From: Zizania palustris
Taxonomy: Eukaryota > Streptophyta > Magnoliopsida > Poales > Poaceae
Reading direction: 5' to 3'
Assembly (NCBI GenBank): GCA_019279435.1
Contig: JAAALK010000283.1
Location: 6,076,001-6,140,000 of the forward strand
Length of the DNA: 64,000 nt
Shown: piece by piece, positions 44,201 to 56,520 of the stretch
Position numbering within the stretch: position 1 is the stretch's first letter
Layout: the number at the start of each line of letters is the position of its first letter
The notes under the pieces: generated by a model
Database searches by the model: none
What the model was told of the DNA's origin: nothing
The model's input: only the letters and a program-made list of their open reading frames with translations
Made by a program: the position numbers and the translations under genes

Positions 44201-44640
44201 CGGATATGTCCATTGGCTCCATATCTATGCTTTGGATCCGTTCCATGACATAGTATTTTCCTCTTGGAAACCTTCTTGAATTCACTTGAAGACCAAAGCT
44301 TGCAAAATTCAAAGTAGACATCGTCACAGTGTGAAAACCACTGAATCCTCACCTGAACAGATGTAAAGCTTCTGCATTATATTAAAAGAGTTAGAATTTT
44401 TACCGAACAATATTGCTCCTCAGTCAAGTATATTGCTGAAGAACCCATCGCCTTGTTCATTCGTTTCCCTACTTTCTCATTGTAGTACTGATTGTGCGCT
44501 TGAATCCGAGCATATGAAATTGTGTCCTTGACAACCTTATGTGCATTGTTGTTAAAGACAATAAGGGCATGGTTACGATGATTTCCTAATTCTAGCAAGC
44601 AAAAAAGTAATTGCAAAAAATATATAATAAGATATGCATT
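41290..44640 (-). pseudogene. CACTA-1 plant transposase gene (Transposase_24 / TnpA-like)
   Basis: Minus-strand exons separated by GT/AG introns: 44616-44377 (ARIQAHNQYYNEKVGKRM, YLTEEQYCSV), 44352-44186 (FCKLWSSSEFKKVSKRK, DPKHRYGANGHIRLAKRM), about 44118-43990 (AAKIGVAPSDIEVYIGGHK, DPSHLDTLCSQST), about 43940-43823 (STQWPYTLVEVERAIDG), 43750-43588 continued at 41709-41655 (SCETMRQ then YQEYYATCLAQ), about 41590-41480 (MAQQQGFDMSQFQP) and about 41372-41290. This order matches the plant En/Spm 'Transposase_24' type protein. Stops (TAG in LAQ*QAMMQ, TGA in MVNK*F) show decay. Confidence 0.78.
41710..43582 (+). repeat. Sir-C solo LTR (1873 bp) in the CACTA-1 transposase exon
   Basis: The 5' part resembles Sir-B LTRs in order (TGAAACCAAG, 'gatgagtgattgac', 'gtcaagcgggga'). 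The 3' part ends in a copia-type 'ttcacccccc...cccaca'. It is flanked by CTGCC at 41705-41709 and 43583-43587, with no internal region. Exon coding continues across it. The T-rich stretch 42230-43500 has no coding signal. Confidence 0.88.
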
Positions 44641-44691
44641 AATATAAGTGGGGTGACCAGGTGGTGTTGGGGAATAGGGGAGCTACGCTAG

Positions 44692-45046
44692 CTAGCAAAT
44701 TTGAAATTTCCGCCCTAAAACCCAAGACCCGAGCACGTTTGAGGTCATAGATCGGTACCTTCTAGCACTTGACGCGCTAGGTGCAGTAGAAGAAGAGGTT
44801 GATGAAGCGCGTAAATCTATCCTCGCTTTGTCTCGACCGTTCCTCACCGGTCCAATAGATGAAGAAGTCGCCTTCCTCGTGGTGATGGCCTCGAGTGTCA
44901 CTTTTGGAGCAACGCCTCCACAGAGTCCACACGTATAGGGATGGAGTTCCTTCCACGGTAGCGTGCTAGACCTGCACATGAGATACGGAAAATCCTCGAC
45001 CTCAACGTTCGAGTTCAAGAAAGGGAGGAGAGGAGTCTATGGTGGC
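44692..45046 (-). other. CACTA-1 5' transcribed part with a 108-codon ORF
   Basis: An ORF at 45018-44692 (MNSNVEVEDFPYLMCRSS) lies between the transposase exons and the TATA box now found at 56530, on the far side of Sir-B copy 3. It could be the first exon or leader. I do not recognise the protein. Confidence 0.4.
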
Positions 45047-45051
45047 TAGGT
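45047..45051. repeat. Target-site duplication TAGGT, left, of Sir-B copy 3
   Basis: Repeated exactly at 56472-56476, immediately outside the other LTR. Confidence 0.92.
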
Positions 45052-47966
45052 TGAAAAACCAAGGGTTGGTTTCAGAGTCTGTGATGAGGGATTGACAGAT
45101 TTTATCCTCTAGATTCAAAGGGGTACCTCCGAAGGGGTTCGAAGGTTGTTTCACTGAAGGGTTCGATGGGTCCGATTGTTGTAGCTGTTGAAGCGGAGTT
45201 GTGACTGCCAGAGGGGTCCGACGGTACATGATGATCTGGGTGTACCGAAGGGTTCGATACTTTGAGTGGTACACCGGAGTGTGTGCTAGAGGTTGTTTAC
45301 CCAGAGAGGTCTCCAGGATACTAGATACACTTGTCTGTTTGTCTATGGTGCACAGGTGAATTCGGAGGCGACGGACGGTTCACAGCAAGTGAACCTAGAT
45401 CAAGCGGGAGGCTTGATGCCACGCGAGCAGGGAGCTCAGTCACGAAGGCTGCGTGGGGTCGAGGTCGGTCCTCAGGTCAAGGTGCGGCAGGCGAAGATAG
45501 AGAGTGCAGAGCGTGGCTCTGGCTGAAGGTACCCCGAGACGAAGTCCTCGGAGGCGAGGCAATTCGAAGGGTACTCCGAATATAGTGACTTCAGAGTATG
45601 GCGGACAAAGTCCTCAGCAGTGAGGCAAGGCGTTCGAAGTGTGCTCTAGATGGAGGCACTCGAAGGTTCACCCGATGGATGTTTCAGAAGTCGAGGTGTA
45701 TCGAAGGCATGGTCCGAGTGAGGTTCGTTGAGGAGTGTGCTCGGAGAGAGACACTACGACGAAGTGTTCATGGAATGCTTCATGCGGAGGCCTTGGACGA
45801 AGGAGGGACTTCGAAGGGTGGTACTCCGAAGGTGGGGGTTCGGAGTGTGGTTGACTTGTGGTACTTCGGCCATGCATGGCTTTGATACACAGACTTGCGG
45901 AGTTCGAGCTATGAGTAGTTGTGAAGCCATGGTAGTCCACTCCGAAGGTGATGGCGCGAAGGCACAAGGGCTTTGACGGCTTCGGCTCAAAACCGTCACT
46001 ATATCGAAGGCTGACTTCGGTGAAGCGAAGGCTGTCAGGCTCTAGGCTTCTCGCCGAAGCTACCGCACCCCTCACGTGTAAAGGGGGGCTTCAAAAGATT
46101 CCAAAACTGCAAAGGCTGATCATGTTTGCTCTGCAAAAGCTGATGTTGTCTCCTCTGCGAAGCTAACAAAAGAAGCCTCCAAATAAAGTAGACTACCATT
46201 TGTACCCTCCTGTCTGAGAGAGACAAAAACAGTGTAAACCCTAGGGGTAAAGTAGTCTATTCACAGGGCTGAATAGGGCCTATAAATAGTGGAGGCTAGC
46301 TAGGCAACAGTAACACTTTGAGCAGCCATTTTAGAACTCCTGTGTTAGCCGCCATTCTCATGTATTCATCATGTGAGTTCATTTTGTGTTCCCTGTTCAA
46401 GAAATGAAACTTTGATTTTGTTTTCATTTTTGCTTGAATTTGTATGTCTGCTTTGCACTGTATGTTTTGATTTTATTGAACTCTACTTCTTCCTGGTTTG
46501 AGTTTGTGTACTGGTTCTCTTTTGGAGAAGTGTGTGAGTGATATGTGCTTGTGAAGTGTGTGTTCTCAGTGTGTGTTTGCTCTGTGTACACTGGAGGCTA
46601 GCCCTCTCTGATTACTAGCGAAGTGATGAGGACATCGATAACAATGATAAATACATCCAACACTCTATCATTCTTGGACCAATCACTCGCTCCCGTGCAC
46701 CGAAGCTTAATTATGAGGTGCGTTTGTTTCTTACTTTACATAATGATATGGATACGGATGGGATGCTACTTATGGATGATATTTTGACTCGAAGGAACAT
46801 GGGAGAAGCACTTCTGGATCAAACACAAGGGGGAGAGGCGGCACAACAATCCAACTCGAATTCCACTTCAAACTCTGATTTCGGTTCGGATTCAGCGGAG
46901 CATCCTTCAGTAAAATGGGCATAACTTTCTCGTACGGAGGCGGATTGAGGCTTTCTTTAAGGTGTTGGAAAGATAACGAAAATATCTTTCCAATGGATCT
47001 GGTGCCAAGTCCTGGTTCGTAACGAAACGTTATGTCTCGTCCAAACAAGTCACCTGGTGCTGCGTCACCGTTTTGGCCCACGTTGGGCCTTGTATCTGTT
47101 TGGGACCATAATCCCAACATTAGTCTCGACTTTTCCACAAACCCTAGGTATTAATATTCTGCAGCTGCCAGGGATTATGGTTGGGTTTTGCTTAGTTTCG
47201 AATCTCTTGTAGATTGAACTCTAACTTTGTTAGATTGTGGAACCCCACTTGAGAAATCGATCTCTCTTCTGTTTGTGAGATTGTGTTTTCGTGTTCTAGC
47301 TTGTGTTCTCTATTCGCAGGCAGGGATAAGCCTTCTTGGTGAGGTCAATCACATTCGTGCATGCTTGATAACCAATGGAGCTGTGGTGTAGCGATTGTGG
47401 GGTTCGGATATGTGGTGATCGGAAGCCGGATCATCAACGTCGAGTCCTCCACCAATCGAGTTTAACCCCCCTGATGGAAGATCGGGCACCTGTGCGCATC
47501 ATGAAACACTATCCATGGCTTATCTCGAAGCCTGATTTCTCCCCTATCGAAGTCCTCAGCGTAGTGTGTTCAGTGTGTGTTCAGTGTGCGTTTAGACCTC
47601 CAAAATACAAAGCCTAGTACCTATTGCTAGTGCTGAGTGTTAGGTCGAAGTCTGCAGAGGGTATCTCATTCCTGCGAAGGGTAAAGTGTGAAGTCTGCTC
47701 AAGGCACCGAGTGTACGGAGCCTGCACTGACTTAGCAGAATTGAGGGTTTGGTTTTGTGGGTGAAGCGAAGTATTCTTGACTTCAAACTTTTGCTCCTTG
47801 CGAAGCCTGGTTTCGGAGCTGTGAAATACCTCCAAACCAGAACTTCAAAGGGTGTGTTCGAAGCCTGTTCCACAGAAGACAGAATTAAAATAGAATGCTA
47901 TTTTTAACCTGAAATTTTAAAAGCTCTCATTCACCCCCCCCTCTGGTCGCCATTTTTGGTCCAACA
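45052..47966 (+). repeat. Sir-B copy 3 5' LTR (2915 bp including an insert)
   Basis: Starts TGAAAAACCAAGGG and ends TTGGTCCAACA. TATA (TATAAATAGT) is at 46281. Without the insert at 46624-47506 it is about 2.03 kb, close to the copy 2 LTR. Confidence 0.93.
46624..47506 (+). mobile_element. 883-bp insert in the 5' LTR, gypsy pol-tail fragment
   Basis: The LTRs at 24850 and 56030 read straight through this point (ACTAG(C/T)GAAG then CACT), proving an insertion. The insert begins with a plus-strand coding tail (GPITRSRAPKLNYEVRLFL, ending KWA and stop at 46921-46923) like the C-terminal end of many plant gypsy polyproteins. Noncoding LTR-like sequence follows. GAA occurs at both edges as a possible short duplication. 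Confidence 0.75.
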
Positions 47967-47968
47967 AT

Positions 47969-47980
47969 TGGTATCAGAGT
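47969..47980 (+). other. Primer-binding site, Sir-B copy 3
   Basis: TGGTATCAGAGT, two bases after the LTR end; initiator-Met type. Confidence 0.9.
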
Positions 47981-48030
47981 GGGTTAAGATCACCAGTTGA
48001 CCTTAATCAGTTTTGTGATCAGTTGGCGAC

Positions 48031-50492
48031 ATGGACAGAGTTAGTAAAATACCTATGTTCAATGGGACTGATTTTGCATACTGGAAGGTGTGCAAGGAGG
48101 CTTACTTGCTAAGCCAAGGAAATGCAATTTGGAAGATTGTGGACTCACAATACTCCATCCCTAAAACTCGCACCTCTCAAACAGAAAATGATTAGTATAA
48201 TGCTAATTCCAAGGCTAGAAATATATTGTTCATTGGTTTGAGTCGGAGTGAGTTTCATAGGGTTCAACACCTAAGGACAGCTAGGGAGATCTGGACTACA
48301 CTCACTATTTTTCGTGAGGGCTCTACACGGATTAAGGCTAGGCACCAAAGCACGTACAATCAACAGTATCAGCTATTTGTGCAGGAGCCTGGTGAATCTA
48401 TAGATGCCATGTTTTCTCGTTTTGATGCGATAGTGAGTAACTTGCGGTCCAACAGGACGCTTGCTTATAATGATCATGACAGGGCTATCAAGATTCTCTA
48501 TGCTCTTGATGGTAGCATATGGGAAGTGAAGATATCCAGCATTGAGGAGTCCGCAGGTTATGACACATTGACCTGTGATGAGCTCTTCAGCAAGCTGAAG
48601 TCCACAGAGATTGCCAAGGCATCTCTTGCAGTGCATAGAAACTCTTTGCCACAGCCATTGGCACTAGTTTCTAGCACTAGTGGTGGCACCCCTGCAGAAC
48701 CAAGCACATCTGATACTTGTGTTCTTGCTGGAGGTTTTGCCTTGTCCTCGCTGGTCTCCGTCACTAAGGAGTAGGTGGATACTCTGGATGATGAAGAGCT
48801 TGCTCTCATTGCTAGAAGGTTCACCCATTTTCACCATGAGAGACGGGATCAGAGGAGAAGTGGTTTTAGTGGTTGTTTTGATTGTGGCGACACTTCTCTC
48901 ATCAAGGCCAATTGTCCTAAACTCAAGAAGATAGATGAGAGTGAGCGCCCCAAATACCACAAAAAAGAGAGAAAACCCTTTGTGAAGGGCAAGTGCGGCA
49001 CGGTGGCTAAAAGGGTAGCCAAAGCCGCTTCTAGAGCTTTTGTTGCTGCTCTCAGTGACATCGACACTTCCTCAACTGAGGATTCGAGCTCCGATGAGTA
49101 GGAGGAGTCCCCAAGGAAGGAGGAGAGGAAGGACAAGAAGGGACGAGATTTCACCGGCCTTTGCTTCATGGCCGACAGCAATCACAGCGACTATGAGCTT
49201 GACTCATCTAAGGTACCACTATCCTATGACAAGCTTTCAATTAAATTAGATGAACTGAATGAAGTAGTTCTTGGTCATGATAGGTTGCTTGTGCAAGCCG
49301 CTAGAGATAGAAAAGACCTTAGACTTAGGCTAGAATCTGTTTCTACTGATTATGCCATGCTTAAGTCTAGAGTTAATGATGCTGAATGTGAATCTTGCAC
49401 TGTTGTCATGGGTGAGCTTGCCCAGTTGCGTTCTATGAATGCTCAAACTCTTTCTGAGCTTGATACTGCACAGAGGCAACTTTTGATGGTTGATTCTAGT
49501 CCTCAAGATATAAATGAATGCATGAACTGTTCATTATTACGTGAGAGCATTGATTTACGTGATAAGCATGTTCAGGATTTAGAGGCTAGATTGGAGAGGG
49601 CCGGTAGTTCTAAGGATGTGCAACCTATGTGTGACACTTGCATAACCCTCAAGAACCAGCTAGGCATTGTTAGAGAGTGAGCTGAAAACCTCATGACTGA
49701 AAATGAATACCTGCTTTCTATGGTTAATAAATGTACTGAGGAAAAGGGTAGGATGGACTTACTCTTGGCCAAAACCAAGATATGTGCTGACAGGGCAGGG
49801 TTAGCTCTAGGATTGGGTTTTGAGAGGATTCCTTCAGACAGTGGGAACAAAACTGTTTTTACCTCACCCACTACCTTAGAGAAAGAAAGAGTCCAGTTAG
49901 ACACTCCATCAGCCAAAAAGCCTACCAGAACTATAAAGAAAATCACTCCTCCTAAGAAAATTCCTCCCAAGAAAACCACTCAGCAGAAGCCCAAGGAGCC
50001 AGTGAGGATTGCTCCTATGACCCATGTGAGTGCCCCTAGGAGACTTTTTTATTGTTTCTACTGTCAGAGGGCGGGTCATCTTGTTAGGTTCTGTTTTCGT
50101 CGCATCAAGGATGAGCGACACTCTCAGGCGATGAGTTTCTAGGACATGCATTACCCATTTCTAGGTATGCATGAGTCCGAGTTTTACTCATGTCCTGTTT
50201 TCGAGGCTCCTCGTACTTCCTGGAGAGGTTTTGCTCCTCGAGGTGTTCACCATGTTCCATATGGTGGTTGACCCCGGGTGAGTAACTTTGTGCCTCGATA
50301 GGTTGGGAGATCTCGTCATGCATTTGGGTCACAACATGTAGGTATACCTCGCACTTTGCATCAATTTTTTTCCCTGTGCGTAGACAGTCTATTTTTACTA
50401 TGTCTACTACTCATATCACTCAGTGTTGGATGCCTAGTAATGCTTTCACACACCCTAGCACTGAGCGATCGAGATTCTCTTATCATCTGTAG
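48031..50492 (+). pseudogene. Sir-B copy 3 gag
   Basis: Same domain order as copy 2: CCHC near 48870 (CFDCGDTSLIKANC, His replaced by Leu), coiled coil, second CCHC near 50050 (CFYCQRAGHLVRFC). Stops are at 48193 (shared), 48772, 49099, 49678 and 50140, and there is a frameshift between 50142 and 50490. The closing TAG at 50490-50492 equals that of copy 2. Confidence 0.9.
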
Positions 50493-53400
50493 GCGCCAGA
50501 CCGAGGCTTGGAGGGCACGTGGATCATGGACTCCGGTTGTTCGTGCCACATGACCGGAGATGCAGCATGGTTCTCCATCCTCACCACAACCAAGCAAAAG
50601 GAACATATCACCTTCGGCAACAATAGAAGGAATAGAGTGAAAGGTAAAGGTGTGGTAAGAATCAACTCAAATTTCACTCTCAAAGATGTTGCTTTGGTTG
50701 AAAATTTGGGATACAATTTGCTCTCTATATCTCAATTGCTTCATGAGGGCTTCAAAGTGTGATTCCATCGTGATACTTCGCAAGTACTCAATTTTGATGG
50801 CGTTGTGGTCTGTAAGATCTTTAGAGTTGGGAGAGTTTTTGGAGCTGATTTTTCTAAGTCATCTGGTTCTTCTCATTGTCTTGTTGCTCATTCGACTTCT
50901 GAGATTTGGAAGTGGCATAGGAGACTAGGGCATATGAGCTTTGAGTTGCTTGCTCGTCTGAGTGCCCTAGGTCTGATCTGAGGATTGTCCAAGCTCAAGT
51001 TTGAGAATAATTAATTTGCACTCCATGTCGACATGGAAAAATGATTGCCGCTTTGAACTCGCTAGTCACCACGGTGATGACTGAACAACACGAAAAACTT
51101 CTCCACATGGACACTATAGGTCCTTCTCAGGTTAGTTCTTTAGGCGGCAAGTGGTATGTGCCAGTCATTGTCGACGATTTCTCTCGCTACTCTTGGGTCT
51201 TCTTTCTTACCAGCAAGGATGAAGTGTTTTCACACTTTCGGAGCTTGGCTTTGAGACTTTTCACTGAACTCCCTGGTGCATTAAAATTAATTCAGAGTGA
51301 TAATGACACTGAGTTCAAGAACAGTCTCTTTGTTGACTTTTTCATGAAGCATGGCATAGAACATCAATTCTTTGCTCCACAGGTTCCTCAACAGAACGGT
51401 GTTGTTGAGAGGAAAAACCGTACATTAGTTGAGATGGCTAGGATGATGCTCGATGAGCACAGGACTCCTAGGAAATTCTAGGCTGAGGCCATGAACACTG
51501 CATGTTACATCTCAAACCGAATCTTTTTGCGCTCAATTTTGAACTTGACATCTTATGAACTGCGATTTGGGAGACAGCCCAAAGTGACTCATCTTCGAGT
51601 TTTTGGTTGTCGATGCTTTATCCTAAAACGTGGAAATTTAGACAAATTTGAGTCGCGCTCTTCTGACGGTATCTTTTTGGGTTACACTACACATGGTCAT
51701 TCTTATCGTGTTTTCAATTTGGAAACTAACATTGTCATCGAGTCATGTGATGTGACTTTTGATGAATCAACCCCCTCGGTTAGTTCTACTTTTGAACAGG
51801 CAAATGAACACGACATGGAACAGACCATCTTTGAAGATGATGATCCCGGAGATTTTGAGGATGAACCCCTACTACCCTCGACATCGACACATGAAGCTGA
51901 CCCTTCTTCGACCACTTTGGCACAAGGCCCCGAAGCAACTACCTCGACATCGGTCATCTTGGACCACACCAACGCACAAGTTGAGGGGGAGACTGCATCC
52001 CGCCGCGAGGCTCCACATCATATTCAAAGGATGCATCCTCCCGAGCAGATCATTGGTGAGCTTGATCAAAGGGTAACATGTTCTCATGCTCATTTCATTG
52101 ATTCTGCTTTTTTGCTTCTTTTGAGCCCTTAGATGTTAGTCATGCACTTTCTGACTCTAGTTGGATCAATGCCATGCATGAAGAACTTGAAAATTTTGAG
52201 AGAAACCAAGCCTGGACTTTAGTTGATCCTCCACCAAATGTTCATTTCATTGGTACAAAATGGATTTTCAAAAACAAACAAGGGGAGGATGGGACTGTAG
52301 TTAGGAACAAGGCTAGATTTGTAGCTCAGGGTTATTCTCAATTAGAAGGGATTGATTTTACTGAAACATTTGTACCTGTTGCACTTCTTGAGGCCATTAG
52401 GATTTTGCTTGCCTTTGCGTCATCCCAGAGATTCAAACTCTATCAAATGGATGTCAAAAGTGCATTTCTTAATGGCTTCATAGGCGAAGATGTTTATGTA
52501 AAACAACCCCCTGGCTTTGAAAACCCCAAATACCCACATAAAGTCCTTAAACTTCATAAGGCTCTTTATGGACTCAAGTAGGCCCCTCGGGCATGGTATG
52601 ATAGACTTAAGTCTTTTCTGCTTGAGCGAGGGTATTTGATAGGATCTATTGATAAAACCATGTTCACTCTCAAGCATGGCAAAGATTTCCTCCTAGTACA
52701 AATTTATGTGGATGATATCATCTTTGGTGGCTCTTCTCATGCTTTGGTTGCCGAGTTTGTAGATGCCATGAGCAGGGAGTTCGAGATGTCCATGATGGGC
52801 GAACTCACATTTTTCCTTAGTTTGCAAATCAAGCAAAGCAAACAAGGTACATTCGTCCACCAGACGAAGTACACTAAGGACCTGCTCAAGAAGGTTGACA
52901 TGGCTGATGCGAAGCTCCTCGCTACTCCAATGGCTACATCTGTAGCATTGGATCCCGACAAGGATGGAGAAGTCGTGGATCAGAAGGAGTTTTGAAGCAT
53001 GATCGACCCACTACTCTACTTGACTGCTACAAGGCCGGACATATACTTCGCAGTGTGTCTGTGCGCTCGTTTTTCAGGCTTCACCACGAGCTTCGCACCG
53101 CGAAGCGGTAAAGCGCATTCTCAGGTATCTCAAGCATACCCTCAAATTTGGCATTTGGTATTCTGCATCTTCCTCTTTGTGTCTTCGAGGTTATTCTGAT
53201 GCTGATTTTGCTGGGTGTAGGATTGATAGGAAAAGTACCTCCGGTACCTGTCATTTTCTAAGTACTTCGCTGGTTTGCTGGTCTTCTCGCAAACAGTCTA
53301 GTGTTGAACAATCAACGGCTGAGGCTGAATATGTTGCTGCAGGTAGCTGTTGCTCTCGAATTTTGTGGATGGTTTCCACTTTGTGGGATTTTGGGTTGGA

Positions 53401-53658
53401 TTATAAGAGTGTTCCACTTTTCTGTGATAACACTAGTGCTATTTGTATTGCAAACAACCCGGTTCAACATCTAGAACTAAACACATTGATGTGCGATATC
53501 ATTTTCTCATAGATCATAATGAGAAGGGTGATATTGAACTTTAATATGTTGATACCCAACACCAGCTAGCCAATATTTTCATAAAACCCCTCGATGCTTC
53601 ACGTTTCGCCTACTTGCGTGGGGAACTAGGTGTTTGTCACCCTTACGGCATTCTGTGA
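50493..53658 (+). pseudogene. Sir-B copy 3 pol
   Basis: Protease WIMDSGCSCHMTGD. Integrase DDE residues are present (HMDTIGPS, SDNDTEF, VVERKNRT). RT has [10 protein letters not shown]. RNase H runs through DRKSTSGTCHFLST and AEAEYVAAGSCC to GVCHPYGIL and TGA at 53656-53658. Stops include 50979 (TGA, shared), 51479 (TAG, shared), 52579 (TAG, copy 2 has CAG) and 52993 (TGA). Several frameshifts occur. This copy supplies the RNase H end missing in copy 2. Confidence 0.92.
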
Positions 53659-54604
53659 GGGGGAGCACATTTTCACTGATATGCATATGCTCATTGTGTG
53701 TGACATTGCATCTACATGTTTTGCACTAATATGCCTTGTTTTAATTCATGTAATCATGTTAGCTTAGCTCTATTTAATATGTCTGATACATTTTGTGCAT
53801 GATTTTCCTTTCCAAAATCAAATCATGTAATCATATTGCTTGCTCATGGATATTCTTCAAGTGCTAAACAATTTGTTCACTTATCAAAAATCCAAAATCC
53901 ATGATTTAAATGCTAAAAGTGAAAAGATCCAGGTGGGTTTGTTTGTCGTACTACTTTATTCTAGACTGCTTACCATTGCACTTTGGTATGAACCGGGATA
54001 ATTTAGTGTCTGCCAAAATCACTGTCTTAAGCTTCTAATGGCTTTCTTGCCTAGGCTTGGTTTGATTGGAAAGTATAAGGTAGACGAACAAATAAACCCT
54101 GGCGTTATGAAAAGAATAGCAAGTATAATTTCATTGTCAATCAAGTTTGCTTTCAATACTCCACTTGAACTAGACTTGTCTGTCTAGAGTAGAAATTGCC
54201 TAGCTTTGCGCAGTCCCTAATTTAACTTGTCTATTTACCTTGATTGAGTAGTGATGTTTTTATTTCAAAATGATGAAATCACATGCTGTCATCATGTTTT
54301 TAGATCATGTTAAATTGAGTTGAGCACATGATAATTGACGTTAAGTTTGGCATATTTTTGCTTTATATGTCTTCGCAATTCTGCCCATTTCGAAGCTTTG
54401 CATCTTTTAAATGCTCCTTGATGCTTGCATTGCCAAAGGGGGAGAAATTTTTGAGTTCTCTGCTGTAAGGGGGGAGTTTTTATTATGCAAAGAAAAAGTG
54501 CCAAGGGGGCTTTTACTCTTCTGAAAAAGGGGAGGAAAATTATTTTGTCAAGTGACATGATTTGGCTCTTTTCTGAGTTTTTACGGTCACTTGTGTGCTG
54601 AGTA
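53659..54604 (+). other. Sir-B 3' noncoding region with repeated polypurine tracts
   Basis: No envelope-like ORF is seen. Purine tracts: GAGGGGGAG right after the stop (about 53658), AAAGGGGGAGA at 54435, AAGGGGGGAG at 54467 and AAAAAGGGGAGGA at 54524. Patches match the Sir-A 3' regions on the opposite strand. The true PPT beside the LTR may have been lost with the LTR start. Confidence 0.65.
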
Positions 54605-56471
54605 TGACTGTCGGAGGGGTTCGACAGTACACGATGATCTGGGTGTACCGAAGGGTTCGGTATTTTGAACGGTATACTGGAGTGTGTGCCAGAGGTTGTT
54701 TACCCGGAGAGGTCTCCGGGGTATTGGATACACTTGTCTATTTTTCTGTGGTGCATAGGTGACTTCGGAGGCAACGGATGGTTCACAGCAAGTGAACCTG
54801 GATCAAGCGGGAGGCTTGATGCCAAGCGAGCGGGGAGCTCGGTCACGAAGGCTGCATAGGGTCGAGGTCGGTCCTCGTGTCAAGGTGCGTCAGGCGAAGA
54901 CAGAGACTGTGGAGCATGGCTCGGGCTGAAAGTACCCCAAGATGAAGTCCTCGGAGGCAAGGCACTTCGAAGGGTACTCCAAATAGAGTGACTTCGGAGT
55001 ATGGCAGACAAAGTGCTTAGAAGAGAGGCAAGGCGTTCGAAGTGTGCTTCGGATGGAGGCACTCGAAGGTTCACTCGACGGAGGTCTCAGAAGTCGAGGT
55101 GCATCGAAGGCATGGTCCGGGTGAGGTTCGTCGAGGAGTGTGCTCGGGGAGAGACACTACGACGAAGTGCTCATGGAATGCTTCATGCGGATGCCTTGGA
55201 CGAAGGAGGGACTTCGAAGGGTGGTACTCTGAAGGTGGGGGTTCAGAGTGTGGCTGACTTGTGGTACATAGGCCATGCATGGCTTCGATACATGGACTGA
55301 CGGAGTTCAAGTTGGGAGTAGCTGCGAAGCCATGGTGGTCCACTCCGAAGTTGATGGCACGAAGGCACAAGGGCTTTGATGGCTTTGGCCCAAAACCGTC
55401 ACTGTATCGAAGGCTGACTTCATTGAAGCGAAGGCCGTCAGGCTCAAGGCTTCTCACCGAAGCTACCGAACCCCTCGCGTGCGAAGGGGGGGCTTCAGAA
55501 GATTCCAAAACTGCAAAGGTTGATCATGTCTGCTCTGCAAAAGTTGATGTTGTCTCCTCTGTGAAGTTGACAAAAGAAGCCTCCAAATAAAGTAGACTAC
55601 CATATGTACCCTCCTGTCTGAGAGAGACAAAAATAGTGCAAACCCTAGGGGTAAAGTAGTCTATTCACAGGGCTGAATAGGGCCTATAAATAGTGGAGGC
55701 TAGCTAGGCAACAGTAACACTTTGAGCAGCCATTTTAGAACTCCTGTGCTAGCCGCCATTCTCATGTATTCATCCTGTGAGTTCATTTTGTGTTCCCTGT
55801 TCAAGAAATGAAACTTTGATTTTGTTTTCATTTTTGCTTGAATTTGTATGTCTGCTTTGCACTATATGTTTTGATTTTGTTGAACTCTACTTCTTCCTGG
55901 TTTGAGTTTGTGTACTGGTTCTCTTTTGGAGAAGTGTGTGAGTGATATGTGTTTGTGAAGTGTGTGTTCTCAGTGTGTGTTTGCTCTGTGTACACTGGAG
56001 GCTAGTCCTCTCTGATTACTAGTGAAGCACTATCCATAGCTTAACTCGAAGCCTGATTTCTCCCCTATCGAAGTCCTCAGCGCAGTGTGTTCAGTGTGCG
56101 TTCATACCTCCGAAATACAAAGCCTAGTACATGTTGCTAGTGCTGAGTGTTAGGTCAAAGTCGGCAGAGGGTATCTCATTCCTGCGAAGGGTAAAGTGCG
56201 AAGTTTGCTCAAGGCACCGAGTGTGCGGAGCCTGCACTGACTTAGCAGAATTGAGGGTTTAGTTTTGTGGGTGAAGCGAAGTCTTCTTGACTTCGAACTT
56301 TTGCTCTTTGCGAAGCCTGGTTTCGGAGCTGTGAAATACCTCCGAACCAGAACTTCGAAGGGTGTGTTCGAAGCCTATTCCATAAAAGACAGAATTAAAA
56401 CAGAAGGTTATTTTTAGCCTGAAATTTTAAAAGCTCCCATTCACCCCCTGGTCGCCATTTTTGGTCCAACA
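54605..56471 (+). repeat. Sir-B copy 3 3' LTR (about 1.87 kb, first ~150 bp absent)
   Basis: Homology with the 5' LTR starts at TGACTG (45202 = 54605) and runs to TTGGTCCAACA at 56471. The first 150 bases of the 5' LTR have no counterpart. It lacks the 883-bp insert. Confidence 0.9.
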
Positions 56472-56476
56472 TAGGT
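56472..56476. repeat. Target-site duplication TAGGT, right, of Sir-B copy 3
   Basis: Identical to 45047-45051. Confidence 0.92.
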
Positions 56477-56520
56477 CTAATCTAGGCTTATTCCTTTTCC
56501 CAAGATCTCCTCATCCTATC

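Larger units (their letters stand above)
45052..56471 (+). mobile_element. Sir-B copy 3: Ty1/copia, SIRE/Maximus type, both LTRs present
   Basis: The only retrotransposon in the window with both LTRs and an exact 5-bp TSD. Order: 5' LTR with a 0.9-kb insert, primer site, gag, protease, integrase, RT, RNase H, 3' noncoding region, 3' LTR lacking its start. Many stops and frameshifts make it non-autonomous. Confidence 0.95.

Noticed and set aside
44692..45018. Host gene exon
   Set aside because: It lies inside CACTA-1 between its TATA box and transposase exons, so it is most simply part of that element; no known domain is seen.
53659..54604. Envelope-like gene of a SIRE element
   Set aside because: No long ORF, signal peptide or membrane segment; the matching region in the Sir-A copies is also noncoding.
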